From: Oryzias latipes | Lineage: Eukaryota > Chordata > Actinopteri > Beloniformes > Adrianichthyidae | Length of the DNA stretch: 64,000 nucleotides | Reading direction: 5' to 3' | Assembly (NCBI RefSeq): GCF_002234675.1 | Contig: NC_019872.2 | Coordinates: 15,125,950-15,189,949 of the forward strand | Shown here: one piece after another, positions 24,726-44,117 of the stretch | Numbering within the stretch: the stretch's first letter is position 1 | Layout: the number at the start of each line of letters is the position of its first letter | Notes under the pieces: model-generated | The model's database searches: none | What the model saw: the letters and a program-made list of their open reading frames with translations, nothing else | What the model was told of the DNA's origin: nothing | Position numbers and translations under genes: made by a program

Positions 24726-25317
24726 GATTGCACTTAAGACGGTCAAAGACAAGCAAACCTCTTAATTTTGGTTAATATTACAGATTTATTTTCTATAGGG
24801 ACTGCTTCCTCTATATGTTTTTATCTACTCAGTGAATAAACAACAATTTAGGTTACGTTCTCATTCTAATTTTACTTTGACAGTTCAGAGTCTCCCACAT
24901 ATAGCACTGAACCAATAACAACACAATAAACACATTTAATCTGGCCTAATCTTTCAGATTACCAGTCTATATTTCACATGACTGAAATCCCTTTTATATA
25001 AATGTTTGGTCTCTGGAGATGATTAATGACAGTTTGAATTAACTAAACTTTTGTTTCCAGCAGGAAAACAGCTTGTCAAAATCAGTGCTGCAGCGCCACC
25101 ATGTGGCTTTTTGTGATGTCAGCAACAGAAACAAGTTTTACCGTCTTCTCGTAAACACTACCAGACCAAGGAAAAACAATAATTGTGTTATCTATGGCAT
25201 TTAAAGGTTACTCAATGATTCTACACTGGTCACGTATAGATATCAAGTTAAGTCATCAAGAAATATTTTACCGAGAGTTTGGTAATTTTATCTATAAGAT
25301 AATTTTATTTCAGATTC

Positions 25318-25395
25318 AAATCCATTCATCTTCAGAACCCAGTCAATCCCTTTTGGGGTCACGGGACTGCTCAAGTTTACTGGTTATTCCTCGAA
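25318..25395 (-). repeat. Teleost dispersed repeat (fragment c)
   Basis: Only the terminal part of the family seen at 20990-21262 remains: ATCCATTCATCTTCAGAACC, then CCCTTTTGGGGTCACGGGA. It lies shortly upstream of the Tc1 element. Confidence 0.45.
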
Positions 25396-25638
25396 TTTTT
25401 AGAATTTGATCAAAGTTCCTCTTTTGAGGACCCAACTCCCTGCTTCAGTTTGGGAGGCAGGAACCATCTCCATCTTCAAATAAGAAACTCTTCATTATTT
25501 GATGATGCAGTTATGATAGATCCTGAGCCTCACCTTCAGTTACGCTACCGTTTTAAAGATGCTCCAGTGTTTGGGGTCTCCTGTCTCTCCTTGTCCTCTG
25601 TGATTCCAAACAGTGGTAGATTCCTTCCTATTCTTTTA

Positions 25639-26516
25639 CAGTGGGGCAAAAAGGTATTGAATCAGTCACCAATTGTGCAAGTTCTCCCACTTAAAAAGAT
25701 GAGAGAGGCCTGTAATTTTCATCATAGATATACCTCAACTATGAGAGATTAAATGATTTTTTTAAAAATCCAGAAATTCACATTGTCGGATTTTTAAAGA
25801 ATTTTTTTGTAAATTATGATGGAAAATAAGTATTTGGTCACCTACAAACAAGCAAGATGTTTGGCTCTCACAGACCTGTAACTTGTTCTGTAAGAAGGTC
25901 CTCTGTCCTCCACTCATTACTTGTATTAATGGCACCTGTTTGGACTGGTTATTTATACAAAAGACATCTGTCCACAACCTCAAACAGTCACACTACAAAC
26001 TCTACTTTGGCTAAGACCAAAGAGCTGTCTAAAGACACCAGGAACAAAATTGTTGACCTGCTCCAGGCTGGGAAGACTGAATCTGCAATAGGTAAGAAGC
26101 TTGGTGTGAAGAAATCAACTGTGGAAGCAATTATTATAAAATGGAAGACATCCAAGACCACTGATAATCTCCCTCCATCTGGGATTCAAGATCTCACCCC
26201 GTGGGGTCAAAATGATCACAAGAATGGTGAGCAAAATCCCAGAACCACATGGAGTGGACCTAGTGAATGACCTGCAGAGACATGCTACCATCAGTAACAC
26301 ACTACGCCGCCAGCGGCTCAAATCCTGCAGTGCCAGACGTGCTAAAGCCAGTGTGCGGGACAGTCTAAAGTTTGCTAGAGAGCATTTGGATGATCCAGAA
26401 GAGGATTGGGAGAATGTCCTATGGTACCTGTGAGGAAAATTACAGGCCTCTCTTAACTTTTGAAGTGGGAGAACTTGCACGATTAATGGCTGACTAAATT
26501 CTTTTCTGATCCACGG
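25639..26516 (+). mobile_element. Internally deleted Tc1/mariner element
   Basis: The element is flanked by TA dinucleotides, the Tc1/mariner target. Its ends are inverted repeats: CAGTGGGGCAAAAAGG at the left matches the reverse complement of CCACGG at the right, with AATTGTGCAAGTTCTCCCAC mirrored by GTGGGAGAACTTGCACGATT further in. About 880 bp remain against a usual 1.3-1.6 kb. The interior keeps the N-terminal transposase region but lacks the DDE catalytic part. Confidence 0.85.
25990..26433 (+). pseudogene. Tc1-like transposase, N-terminal fragment, frameshifted
   Basis: The reading begins near [20 protein letters not shown], the first helix-turn-helix of Tc1 transposases, continues through [19 protein letters not shown], and shifts frame near 26190. 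In the second frame it shows [27 protein letters not shown] and FAREHLDDPEEDWENVLW, then stops. The DDE catalytic core that should follow is deleted. It is non-functional and could only have been mobilised in trans. Confidence 0.85.
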
Positions 26517-26519
26517 TAT

Positions 26520-27250
26520 TTAAAGACTGCTCTTCATTGTTACTCAATTGAAAAACTCTGAATGGGTTGGTGATATAATGACAACATTTTTAAAAATATT
26601 ATTTAGAAGAATTTGTTTTCTTTTGGGATGATCTAGACCCAATTGGATCATACGCTGTTAATAAAACTGCATTGACTGATGTTTCTTGTTTTTTGTGTGG
26701 CACTTTAACACAATCTTGGTTGTGATTAACTAAACAATAGAAAACTTTTAACACTAGATTATAAATCTGACCCTATAAACTGCAGAAGTCATTTGCAGAT
26801 GATCCCACACTGATTATCAAATAGTTGTAATTTGCTGCATTCAACCACATTCTTATTAAAAATGCAATATTTTTACCCCCCTGATGCCTATTGAAGCAAA
26901 TGTACATCAAACCATTTCTGCTCCCAAATTACCGGTACCCTAATTTAGCATTACTTGAAAGCAAAAACAGTTTTTTATGGCTGGAAATAAACTCGGGGTT
27001 CTAGGGGTTAGTTGTATTTGGTGAACATTTAAAGTTCTATTCTGTTTTATGTAAATCTTCATTTTTGAAATATACGTTTGAACAGTTTTCTCTAAATTTT
27101 CTTTTATTATGCAGAAAAAAAGTCTAATCCTTACTAAAATATTGAATAGCTAAACTGCCGTGAATGTTGATAGTTTCACTATGAGCTCAGCAAGGGGCCT
27201 AAAATTTTTTCCACTTTCTTAATTAAATATATTTTCAATGTACAATAAAC
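26520..27250. other. Intergenic, nothing recognised
   Basis: AT-rich sequence between the Tc1 element and the next repeat. No coding or RNA signal is seen. Confidence 0.4.
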
Positions 27251-27254
27251 TTAT

Positions 27255-27335
27255 TGTGATTAAGGTAAGGTAAGGCAAGCTTTGTCCTCAAAGAGGAAAT
27301 TTGTTCTGGGCCACAGAGCTGCAAACTGTTACAGT
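27255..27335 (-). repeat. Probable LINE/SINE tail fragment
   Basis: Short tandem AAGGTAAGGTAAGG followed by CAAGCTTTGTCCTCAAAGAGG and GAAATTTGTTCTGGGCCACAG. This is a sequence I recognise from fish non-LTR element ends. It is too short to classify. Confidence 0.35.
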
Positions 27336-27879
27336 TTAACAGACAGAGGTTTTTTTTTTATTTGCTAAGATTACTTTGAAATAAAGCATTGTGTGTTTAA
27401 ATATCTGACACCTATGATATTTTCAAAAAAGAGAAAAACAAAATATCATACTGTTAAGATATTAGCCTGGTGGGACATTGCTTTTTGTCCTGGTATGGAC
27501 TGTGTAGTAAAAACAGAAAATGCAAGTGGTCTCTTTTAGAAGGTCATGAGGTTTTGCACTAAAAACATAAAGATCTTAAGGTCAAATGCAAGGCAAGTTG
27601 GTGCTTCAACTCTTTACCTACATTGCGGTCAGACAGAAAACGATCTTGCTTCTGCAGCTGGGTCACTCCTCCTTCCTCAGCTCTGGTTCATACTTTCAGC
27701 ATTGCAGCATTTTGTTCATGAACTACAACAGCTCTTCTTGTGTGAGCAACCCACTGCATTCTGTAGTGAACAGGAATGTTTCAGGCCAGACTTTCATCTG
27801 CCTCATTGTGAAACGTCAACTTCTGTAATACTGCCCCCTGCTGGACAAAAGAGGGACTAGATTAGCCATAATACTAAAA

Positions 27880-28885
27880 AATGCATTTTATTTAAAAGCT
27901 TTGAAAAAACTCAAGGACATTGTACAAAACATAGGCCAGTAAGTTCACAAAAATATTCAATAAAAACAAAATAAATAGTAGCTGACAGAAAATCAAAGGG
28001 GAATCAGTGAAAAAAACAGAATTAATAAGATGGGTTTTGAATTTAGATTGGAAAATTGGTTAGGAGTTTGTAACAGAGGTCAGGAGGAGTGAATTCCAGA
28101 AGCAACTCGGGCAGAGGAAACAGAAATCTGGACAGAAGAGGAGGACCAAAAAGAACGAGAGGGAGTTTTGATGTGTAGTAGGTCAGAAAAAAAGGAGAAG
28201 CCAGGTTATGGAGGGACTTAAAGGTGAACAGGGGGAGTTTGAATTTGATTCTGGGATTATGGAGAACCAGTGCAGCTGGTGGAGAACTGGGGTGAAATGA
28301 CTAAAGGATGGGGTTCTGGAGATGATGCGGGCAGCTGAGCTCTGGACCAGTGGGAGCTTATTGAGGGTTCTAAAGGGAGACTAAAGAGAAGAGAATTACG
28401 GTACAATAATCTAAACGGGAAGTGACCAGACTGTGAACCAGAATAGAAGCAGAGCGGGCAGTAAGGGAGGGGCAAAGGCAATTAATGTTACATGAGTGAA
28501 AATGGGCAGACCGAGCAATGATATTAGTATGAGATCTAAAAGATCTTGAGCTATCCAGGATGACACCCAGAGTCTTCACCTGCAGGGAGGGCGAAACTGA
28601 TGAGTCAATAAAAAAGGGTAAAACTTGAAACTTTGGAGAGGGTGGATTTGGAACTGACAATAAGTAACTCTTCAGACTGGAGGAGAGGGGGGAAGGTGGA
28701 CGAGAGGAATCAGGTTTACCAGATACGTAGAGCTGGGTGTCATCTGCAGACAATAAAACTTTATATTAAATTTACAGAAAATATTTCCAAGTGGTAGTAG
28801 GTAAGTAATGAAAAGAGGACCAAGGACAGAACCTTGGGGTACACCAGAAGAGACAGAAAAAGGCTGAGATTTAAATGACTTACGG
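27880..28885 (-). mobile_element. L2-like LINE fragment (reverse transcriptase C-terminal part)
   Basis: Read on the minus strand, about 28885-28250 encodes a degraded non-LTR reverse transcriptase. It shows a QGSVLGPLLF-like region, then ADDTQLYVSG with the ADD catalytic triad, VKTLGVILDSSRSF, and LVHSLVTSRLDYC. These motifs are typical of the L2/Rex-type clade. Stops and frame changes break the frame. The segment 28250-27880 is probably the element's 3' portion. It is 5'-truncated with no intact open frame. Confidence 0.7.
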
Positions 28886-28889
28886 TAAG

Positions 28890-30380
28890 TTGAATTAATT
28901 GGGTGTGGCCTTTTCCAGGATGATTGCAGATGTCTTGTTTTTCTCAGATGCTACTTTATATGCTAATTTGATTGCATTTTTATTAAATTAAAAGGAATTG
29001 AGGTGTATGTAAATAAGTTGGACGCAAACTTCAAATTTTACAAAAGCTTGGGGTTTTTGCTTACCGTTTTACTTTCAAGTTTTCACAACCATGGATTGGT
29101 AAACAGAAGAATCAGAAAAGCAGAGTTTGAGAGTGAAGAAAATTCCCCCAGGAGTTCTTTAGAGGGAGATTTTGGACACAGAAATTCAGTGAAAAAACAT
29201 TGTTTTTTCTCTTGAGTCACTAGTGTTTTACTTGGAACTATTTTGAGGACTCAATTAAAAGCAGTTAATTAAGAAGTGAAAAGATTGTCTGGACCAGCTT
29301 TTTCAATTAGGAATTTCACCATAGGTTTGCAAAAACTCAAGTCCTTACAAGGATTTTACTTTGGGTTTTCAAATGTTCCCATCTGTTGCAAGACAGTGAT
29401 TCATGCTTTACCAGGACAATATGACAATTTTCAAAATACAATCCAATTTAGATTTATGTGCAGGTAAAAATCTGCTGCATTTTAGATAACATTCTACATC
29501 AGTAAAAAAATGTTACCCATTAGGATATTGTATTATGTGCAATAAGGTCACTTGAGCTCAAATTACACAAAACTGTAAGGTAAAATGTTGCCATTTCTGG
29601 ATTATTGCACATCACTAAATTAGAGGTTGTTTGCATCATTAGCAAGACAAAAATTAAATGCAACTGGCTCCCCATGAGTTCAGTTAGTTAAAACTAACTG
29701 GATAAAGTTATTTTGGCAATTATATATATATTAAAAATCACATCCACAATTTGGAGAAAAAAATTTGATTTTAAATAAATTGTTTTTGTTTTCAGAAATG
29801 ACACTTTAAAAAAAATAATTTAGGTATTTAAAGGAAATTGTTAACTTTAAAAAAATGCATATCATAGTGATTATGAGGGTCAGTCAGTCATTCTATAGTG
29901 AAAACATTCTTAGCACTTTGATATTTCCGGTGTTTCTCAGCGGCCTGCTTCAAAAACGTCAGTCAGTCATTTCTTTCTGCAGGTTTTTTTTTATGTAAAC
30001 ATAAAACACAAATAAGATATTTCTGCTTTTTTCTGCTGATTTGCAGGTTGTTAAATAACAAAGTAAAAAAACACTGTACATTCACACTGTACAACACTGT
30101 ATTTACATTATTCTAACAGTTCAGCATGGCTTCTGACTTCAGTATGTACAATCACATGTTCACATAGCGAAATTAAAGTTGGGACTAGTTTCAATAAAAA
30201 AAAAAACACTTGAGGTACAAAAATCTAGAATTTCTGATGTGGTTGGCAAACAAAGTCTGAAACTTGAATGTGCGATGTCCCGATCATTTCAACACCTCTA
30301 AAGGTTATCCATTCTACATGTATACACTGTGTACAGCCATTACTTTGAGAAAGTTAGCGTAATTAAAAATAAAGTTAGCA
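28890..30380. other. Intergenic/3' flank of kat5, nothing recognised
   Basis: AT-rich non-coding sequence between the LINE fragment and the probable kat5 3' UTR. No exon or RNA gene is seen. Confidence 0.4.
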
Positions 30381-30387
30381 CTTCATT

Positions 30388-30393
30388 TTTATT
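30388..30393 (-). promoter_or_regulatory. kat5: Possible kat5 polyadenylation signal
   Basis: AATAAA on the minus strand about 600 bp downstream of the kat5 stop codon. It is one of several AT-rich candidates, chosen because it is the first canonical hexamer I found below the stop. Confidence 0.3.
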
Positions 30394-30990
30394 TACCCAA
30401 CATATTGACGTGACAGAAAGTCAATACAGACAAATTCTGATGCAAGAACACAAAAGGACTCACTCAAGATTTTATAAAGTTGTTCAAGGATTGTTTCCTA
30501 AAAGAAAAAACTATTTTTTCTGTAAAAAAGAGATAATATAAATTATAAAAAACTTAAGTTAAATATGCCTCTGGAAGTTTAGCATGCCAGTAAAAAAATA
30601 ACTTTGCATGTGGAAAAAAAGTGTTAGCAACAACTACCACAATGAATAAATAACTTAAATCTGAAACTAAGTAAAGGAAACTTCTCAAATGTTCAGTTTA
30701 AAGAATGGAACGTCAAACAGACTCTTTATATTCCTTTTACTGCTCTGTTTTACTCTGAACTTTTTTCAAACAGTGTAGGGTGTGCTTTAAGATTACAACC
30801 TTCAATAATTCACATTATGTAATCAGAGTTCTCTCAATACGAGCTTCAACTTAACCAAGTGTCAAGTTTTTGTTTGGAAATGAAATCCTGGAGGACAAAA
30901 CAGGGTAATTACAGCTGGATAAGAACGTAGCTTCCCGATTGCCGTCATCCTTTCAGAAGAGTTTTGAGAAAACTGACCAACAACCATCTG

Positions 30991-38793
<7,803 letters not shown>

Positions 38794-38916
38794 TTTCGTC
38801 GTTGGTGTAAGCTGCTGCAGTGTGTTGTGGGAAAATGCCGGTCCACATCAAAGACGTAAAACGCAGTGAGACTGAGCATGCGTCGCTAAGCGGAAGTTAT
38901 GGAGCCAACCCGGAAA
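38794..38916 (-). promoter_or_regulatory. kat5: kat5 core promoter region
   Basis: Only 123 bp separate the kat5 ATG from the poly-T tail of the neighbouring LINE, so the 5' UTR and proximal promoter must lie here or within LINE sequence. The minus strand contains two ETS-type GGAA sites (TTTCCGGG and ACTTCCGC as read) and an NRF1-like GACGCATGCTCAG. The start codon sits in AAAATGGCGGAC, close to the YY1 element AAGATGGCGGC of TATA-less housekeeping genes. There is no TATA box. Confidence 0.55.
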
Positions 38917-39041
38917 TTTTTTTTTTTTTTTTTTTATTGATGCAGAACAAAAGTGACATACAGCAAAAGAACAAGGAACAATAAGCTGTACATCAAATGT
39001 TCAAAATAAACGCCAGGGGATATGCAAGCAAAAAAATAAAC

Positions 39042-39938
39042 TTACACTAAATTATACAGCTGAGCAAGGTGATACGTTTTAATAGCTTTTTTGTTTGTAC
39101 TGGGGGAAATGGAATGTAAGTAACATCTAACTTGGGCTAGTAAATCAAGAAAATTAGGAGCTTTATTGCTGAATTTAGATTTGTGAATATAATACTTGGT
39201 TAATAAAATTAGAAGATTTATTAAATAAAATTGAGATAAAAATGTCTTATCATAATTAATGTAACCAAATAAGATGTTTTTCCAGGTTAAATTAAAATGT
39301 GGATAAATTTGAGTTTTTATCAAATTTGTCATTTTGTCCCATATTTTTTCAGTGTACTTGCAGGTCCAAAAAATATGCACCAACGTTTCCTCAGACTGAG
39401 AACAGAAAAAACAGTTTTTATCAATATCCCTTTTTAGCCTTTGCATATACTGATTTGTTGGATAAAACCTATGAATGATCTTGAATGAAACCTCTTTCAC
39501 TTTGTTGTTTAGAAGATATTTGTTTGGCAGAAGCCAAACCTTTTCCCAACACATTTGACCATGAAGTGAAGTCCAGAAAGTTATGGCCGGGGATTCAGTT
39601 TTGAGCTCCTGCTGGAACAGTCTTCGGATGGTTTTGTTTTGATTTCTCAAAGCAGAGAAGCAGAGTTTTCCGACAGCAGTGTCTGTCACATGAAGCTGTG
39701 GTTGGGGAGCAGATGGAGTAGGAGTTCCTTTATAAAGATAGGTGAGGTTGAGGGAAACGGCATCAAAAACAACCGAAAAGTCCTTCATAGAAACAGGGAT
39801 CTGGTAGAACTGAAGGAATTCGGTGTAAGTGTAAAGTTGACCTTGTTGATTGAATAATTGACTAACTAGTCTGATATTATTATCAAACCACTGTTGGATA
39901 AAGATAGTTTTGTTTTTGTAAAGAATATATCTATTGTG
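39042..39938 (-). pseudogene. LINE ORF2, C-terminal domain
   Basis: Same reading frame as the reverse transcriptase part, separated from it by one in-frame TGA (39941-39939). It carries the CFFCSQSEETLVHIFWTC motif, a Cys-Cys-His-Cys type cluster typical of the zf-RVT region at the end of L1/Tx1-like ORF2 proteins. It ends at a natural-looking stop at 39042. Confidence 0.85.
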
Positions 39939-41804
39939 TCAAATGTAAAACCTGTGAGGAGAAAAATTATGTTTATAAATCATGGACCAAGCAAGTAACA
40001 TCTGTTTATGAAATGAAGATAGTTTGATGGGCACTTTGTCGGGCTTGTAGGTGCAGAGGAGTAAAAAGTCGAGGCCACCAACCTGGGAGAAAATATAATT
40101 GGGAATGAAGTTCCACAGAGAGTTCGGATTTTTCAAAAACTTTCTTATCCAATTAATTTTAAAAGTCATATTTAGGGTACTGAAATCTAGAAAGTTCAGA
40201 CCCCCACTAGTGTAATCATTCATTAGAACAGATTTCCTTATATGATGAGTTCGGTTTTTCCAGACAAAGTCGCATAGCAGTTTATCAACAGTTTTGCTAA
40301 GGATGTTACTGACATAAAGAGACTGAGCGGCATAAATGACTCTGGAGAGCCCTTCAGCCTTGGAGAGGAGAATTCGACCTTTAATGGAAAGGTCACGTAA
40401 GAGCCAGAGGTTAAACCTCTTTTTCATTTTATTAATAATTGGAAAAAAGTTAGCATTACCTCTATCATTTTCAGTTTTTGATATTATTATGCCAAGATAT
40501 GTGACTGATGTCTTTACAGGAATATTAAAGAGTGAATCCGAATCACAAGATTTAATTGGGAGGAGTTCACATTTTTTCAGATTTAATGAAAGACCGGCTG
40601 CTTTGGAAAAGGACGTAATTATATTTATTGCTAATGGAATTTGTGAGCTGTCTTTAAGAAAGAGAGTGGTATCATCGGCGAGCTGACTTACGACAATAGA
40701 TCTACCAGCGATGGAGATCCCTCGTAATGGACTGGATTTAATGTGGTCACAGAGAAGCTGAGCTACAAGAAGAAATAGATATGGAGATATGGGACAACCC
40801 TGTCTAATCCCACGTTTTATATCAAACCTAGGTGATGAACCATGTTTAAGTTTAATGGAGCAGGTGGCATTGTTGTAAAGAGTTTTAATGACTTTGCAGA
40901 AGTAGTCACCAAAACCAAATTTTTGTAAGGAACGATACAGGAAGTTATGTTCTACTGTATCAAAGGCCTTAAAAAAGTCCAGAAATAGCATAAAAGAGTC
41001 ATGTGCAATTAGATAAGAGTAATCGAGTATGTCCAAAACTAAACGAATGTTGTTTGTGATATGTCTGTTGGGTAAAAAACCTGATTGTGATTCATCTATT
41101 ACTGAGTTAAGAACAGATTTAATTCTTTTAGCAAAAACTAAAGCTAAAATTTTATAATCATTATTAAGAAGACAGATGGGTCTCCAATTATCAATATAGA
41201 GTAAATCTTTGTGAGGTTTTGGGATCAGGGTAATAAGTCCTTGGGTCATACTCCAGGGTAGGGTGTCATTAGAAATACTTTCATTGTAAACTTCCAGTAA
41301 AAAGGGCGCCATCTGCTGGTAGAATAAAGTATAAAATTCAGTAGTTAATCCATCAGTTCCTGGAGATTTATTTGTTTTTAACATCTTGATGCAGTCACAG
41401 ACTTCTCCAAGACTTACTGGATCATCACAAAGCTCTTTTTCAGAGTCTTTAATTGTTCTGGTACTGTTTAAAGAATTCAAAAAGATTTCAGCCTCTATTT
41501 CAGAATATTGTGATGAATACAGATTCTTATAAAATGATGAACAATAGTTGGAGATTATTTTAGCATCACTACAATTTATGTCATTAATTTTTAGCTCGTT
41601 AATAGTGTTTATTTGTCCTTGATGCTTCTCCATTTTACAAAAACCAAAGGAGTTTTGTTCTCCTTGCTCAAGCCATTGTTTTCTGGATCTAATAAAAGCT
41701 CCTTCTGCTTTTCTTTGATAAACTTGATCCAAGTCTTCCTGTAGTTTGATCATTTGTAGTTTCTGCTCATCTGACAAGCTGTCTGGAGGTTTTTGTGATA
41801 GTAC
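39939..41804 (-). pseudogene. LINE ORF2, reverse transcriptase part
   Basis: About 620 codons. Fingers and palm motifs are clear: KSPGTDGLTTEFY, LIPKPHKD, NWRPICLLNNDYKI, SGFLPNRH, FLDFFKAFDTVEH, GIRQGCPISPYLF and LADDTTLFL with the catalytic ADD. It is open throughout, bounded by TAA at 41807-41805 upstream and TGA at 39941-39939 downstream, both in frame with the neighbouring segments. Confidence 0.9.
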
Positions 41805-41873
41805 TTAGATGCCTGTGATTAAGTCATGCTCTTGTTGCTTTCTTAGTTTAGCTAAATTGCCACCAAATGTTCT

Positions 41874-42803
41874 TCAAAACTTGGCTGATTCATATTTAAA
41901 CAACTCCCAATTAACTGAGAAAGAGTTCTCCAATTTGGCTTTATTAAAAAATGTTGAAAGAAGATCTTTAATTTTTGTTTGCACTTCTGTAATTTTGAGC
42001 AGCGAGTTGTTTAATTTCCAATAATGAGATTTACTGACATTTTGTGAGGGACACATAACAATATCTATACGGACAGCTTGATGGTCACTAAGTGGACACG
42101 GTAAGACATTGACTGAAATATCCTTATCTTGTAAATCACTAGAAATTAACCAAAAGTCTAATCGAGAAAGGGCTGTTCTAGATTTATTACTCCATGTAAA
42201 AGATGGTATATTAGGCTGTTTGAGTCTCCAGATATCCACCAGTTTAAACTGTTCCATAAAAGATTTGAAAAATATATTTTTGCGATTATGATTCGAGGGT
42301 GGCCACCGATCAATTTGAGGGTTTAAAGTCATATTAAAATCTCCCCCCACAATAATTGCAGAGTTTGGAAATTTCTGAAGCCATTTTTTCAATGTACTCT
42401 CAATTATAAGAAATAGTTGTTTATTTTCTGTGTTCGAGTTGTAGCCGTATATATTGAAAATAATTATGATATTATTATTGTAATCAATAACTTGCCCAAC
42501 AAAGTGCCCTTTAGCATCAGATTCTGTATGCAGAACATTCCCGTTATATTTATGTTTTAGGGTTAAAACTCCTGCTGATTTTTCAGAGTGATGAGAAAAC
42601 CATAAATCGTTCCCCCACTGTGTTTTCCAGAAATTTACATCAGAACAAACAGAATGAGATTCCTGACAAAATAAAAGATCTGCATTCAGCTGCTTAAGAA
42701 ATAAAAATATAGCTTTTCGTTTGATATTACTTCTTAACCCCCTGGCGTTGAGGGAAACAATAGACAATGAAATATTTAGAACAATAAAAAATACTCTCAA
42801 ATA
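41874..42803 (-). pseudogene. LINE ORF2, APE-type endonuclease part
   Basis: About 309 codons of an apurinic endonuclease-like domain. ISIVSLNARGLRS opens the domain, QESHS carries the catalytic Glu, GGDFNM the Asp/Asn pair, SRLDFWLIS follows, and LSDHQAVRIDI carries the catalytic Asp-His. It is interrupted by TGA at 41876-41874. An in-frame TAG at 42806-42804 bounds it upstream; no clear ATG is visible before the domain. Confidence 0.88.
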
Positions 42804-42924
42804 CTAAGAAAAGAAACGTATTCTCTGAGCTTAACCTGCACATTAGTAAATGTGTCAAACACAATAGCTCAACAATATTTTGTGAATACTGAAGGTATTC
42901 AAAACATTTCCGAAAGAGGAAAAA

Positions 42925-42926
<2 letters not shown>

Positions 42927-43004
<78 letters not shown>

Positions 43005-43028
43005 TATATATATATATATCTATATATA

Positions 43029-43064
<36 letters not shown>
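42927..43064. repeat. (TA)n microsatellite
   Basis: About 138 bp of TA dinucleotides with a few TAGA/TATC interruptions, at the 5' boundary of the LINE and ending 2 bp before the piggyBac-like MITE. Confidence 0.95.
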
Positions 43065-43065
<1 letters not shown>

Positions 43066-43066
43066 T

Positions 43067-43279
43067 TTAACCCTTGCGCTATCTTAGATGACCCCACCCT
43101 TACTTTGACGTGTTATTCCTACCATGACAAAGGTGGATAAAGGTGGAAAGATTTGATGTAATCCATGGACACCAGTGAAGATCACAAATCACTGAAGAAA
43201 AAAGGTTCAGAGCACTGTCTAGTGGGTCTAGATGACCCAACTCCCAATGTTAAAGTGCCTAAGATAGCACAAGGGTTAA
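43067..43279 (+). mobile_element. piggyBac-like MITE, copy 2
   Basis: TTAA flanks both ends (43067-43070 and 43276-43279). The termini are inverted repeats: CCCTTGCGCTATCTTAGATG at the left against the reverse complement of CTAAGATAGCACAAGGG at the right. Adjacent subterminal blocks ATGACCCCACCCTTACTTTG and ATGACCCAACTCCCAA are also shared with copy 1 at 2383-2581, which lies in the opposite orientation. There is no coding capacity. Confidence 0.75.
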
Positions 43280-43600
43280 TGGTGGACAGTTGGTATGATG
43301 CCATCGTTGTATGGGTGAAAGAGATGGCTGTTGAATTTTAAATTTTGTTAAAAAAATAGTTCTTTCGTACACTCTACTTTTTGCCTTTTTAGTTTTCTTT
43401 CTGTTTTTATTTCAAGCTGCACAGTTGGTAAATGGTGGGTTTCATTCTCATATAAGGCATTGCTGATGGAGCTGAGTAAACTGCATGATAGAGTGCTTTG
43501 CTTGTGTTGCATTTGGTACGATTCCTTACACAAATAGATTCTTGGTTAGAATCACATATGTGGTTTTTCTGGGGCATCTGCATAGTTTGCCTGTGTCAGT

Positions 43601-43787
43601 CCATCCATCCATCCATCCTTCCATCCATCCATCCATCCTTCCATCCATCCATCCATCCATCCATCCATCCATCCATCCATCCATCCATCCATCCATCCAT
43701 CCATCCATCCATCCATCCATCCATCCTTCCATCCATCCATCCATCCATCCATCCATCCATCCATCCATCCATCCATCCATCCATCCA
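43601..43787. repeat. (CCAT)n tetranucleotide array
   Basis: About 47 units of CCAT, with a few CCTT variants. Open frames of repeating Ile-His-Pro-Ser or Met-Asp-Gly-Trp on either strand are artefacts of the repeat. Confidence 0.97.
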
Positions 43788-44117
43788 CTAACCTACCGAC
43801 TGACCGTCTGTCCATTCATTCGTCTATATGTCTATCATTATTTGTTAGATCATGGTTTATTCCAGGGTTTGACATTTCTGCTGCACTGGATAGACCTGAT
43901 GGTTGCAAGATGGCACTTTTTTTGTGGTGTTTTGACTTAGGCACACTAAATATTCCACAAGGTCGGAGAAGACTGTGTTAAAAACTAAAACAAATTAGAT
44001 GTACTTTGACTCAAAAACTTTAAGTGCTACCTGTTAAAACTGTGGCCAGTGGATTTGTAGCAGTTTGTGATGGAGTAAAATCATCTGAATGAACAAAACC
44101 AAAGGTTATAAATCATC

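Larger units (their letters stand above)
38917..42926 (-). mobile_element. L1/Tx1-type LINE, 5'-truncated, ORF2 almost full length
   Basis: A non-LTR retrotransposon inserted on the minus strand. The 3' end is marked by an AATAAA signal followed by a poly-A tail (plus-strand T run 38917-38935). Going 5', one continuous frame encodes the C-terminal Cys-rich region, reverse transcriptase and APE-type endonuclease. No ORF1 was found upstream; the 5' end is at or near the (TA)n tract at 42927. I could not define a target-site duplication, because the 5' junction lies in the microsatellite and MITE cluster. Confidence 0.9.

Noticed and set aside
9000..30300. A RELA-like gene expected from human synteny
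   Set aside because: I found no Rel-homology motif in either strand's open frames in this interval.
42852..43070. Tyr-Ile repeat open frames here and at 62115-62408
   Set aside because: Translations of (TA)n and (TATC)n microsatellites.
43601..43787. CRISPR-like array of direct repeats
   Set aside because: Uniform tetranucleotide repeats without unique spacers in a vertebrate genome; this is a microsatellite.
43485..43940. Open frames of repeated Ile-His-Pro-Ser and, on the other strand, Met-Asp-Gly-Trp
   Set aside because: They are translations of the (CCAT)n microsatellite. The tetramer is not a multiple of three, so all frames stay open by composition.
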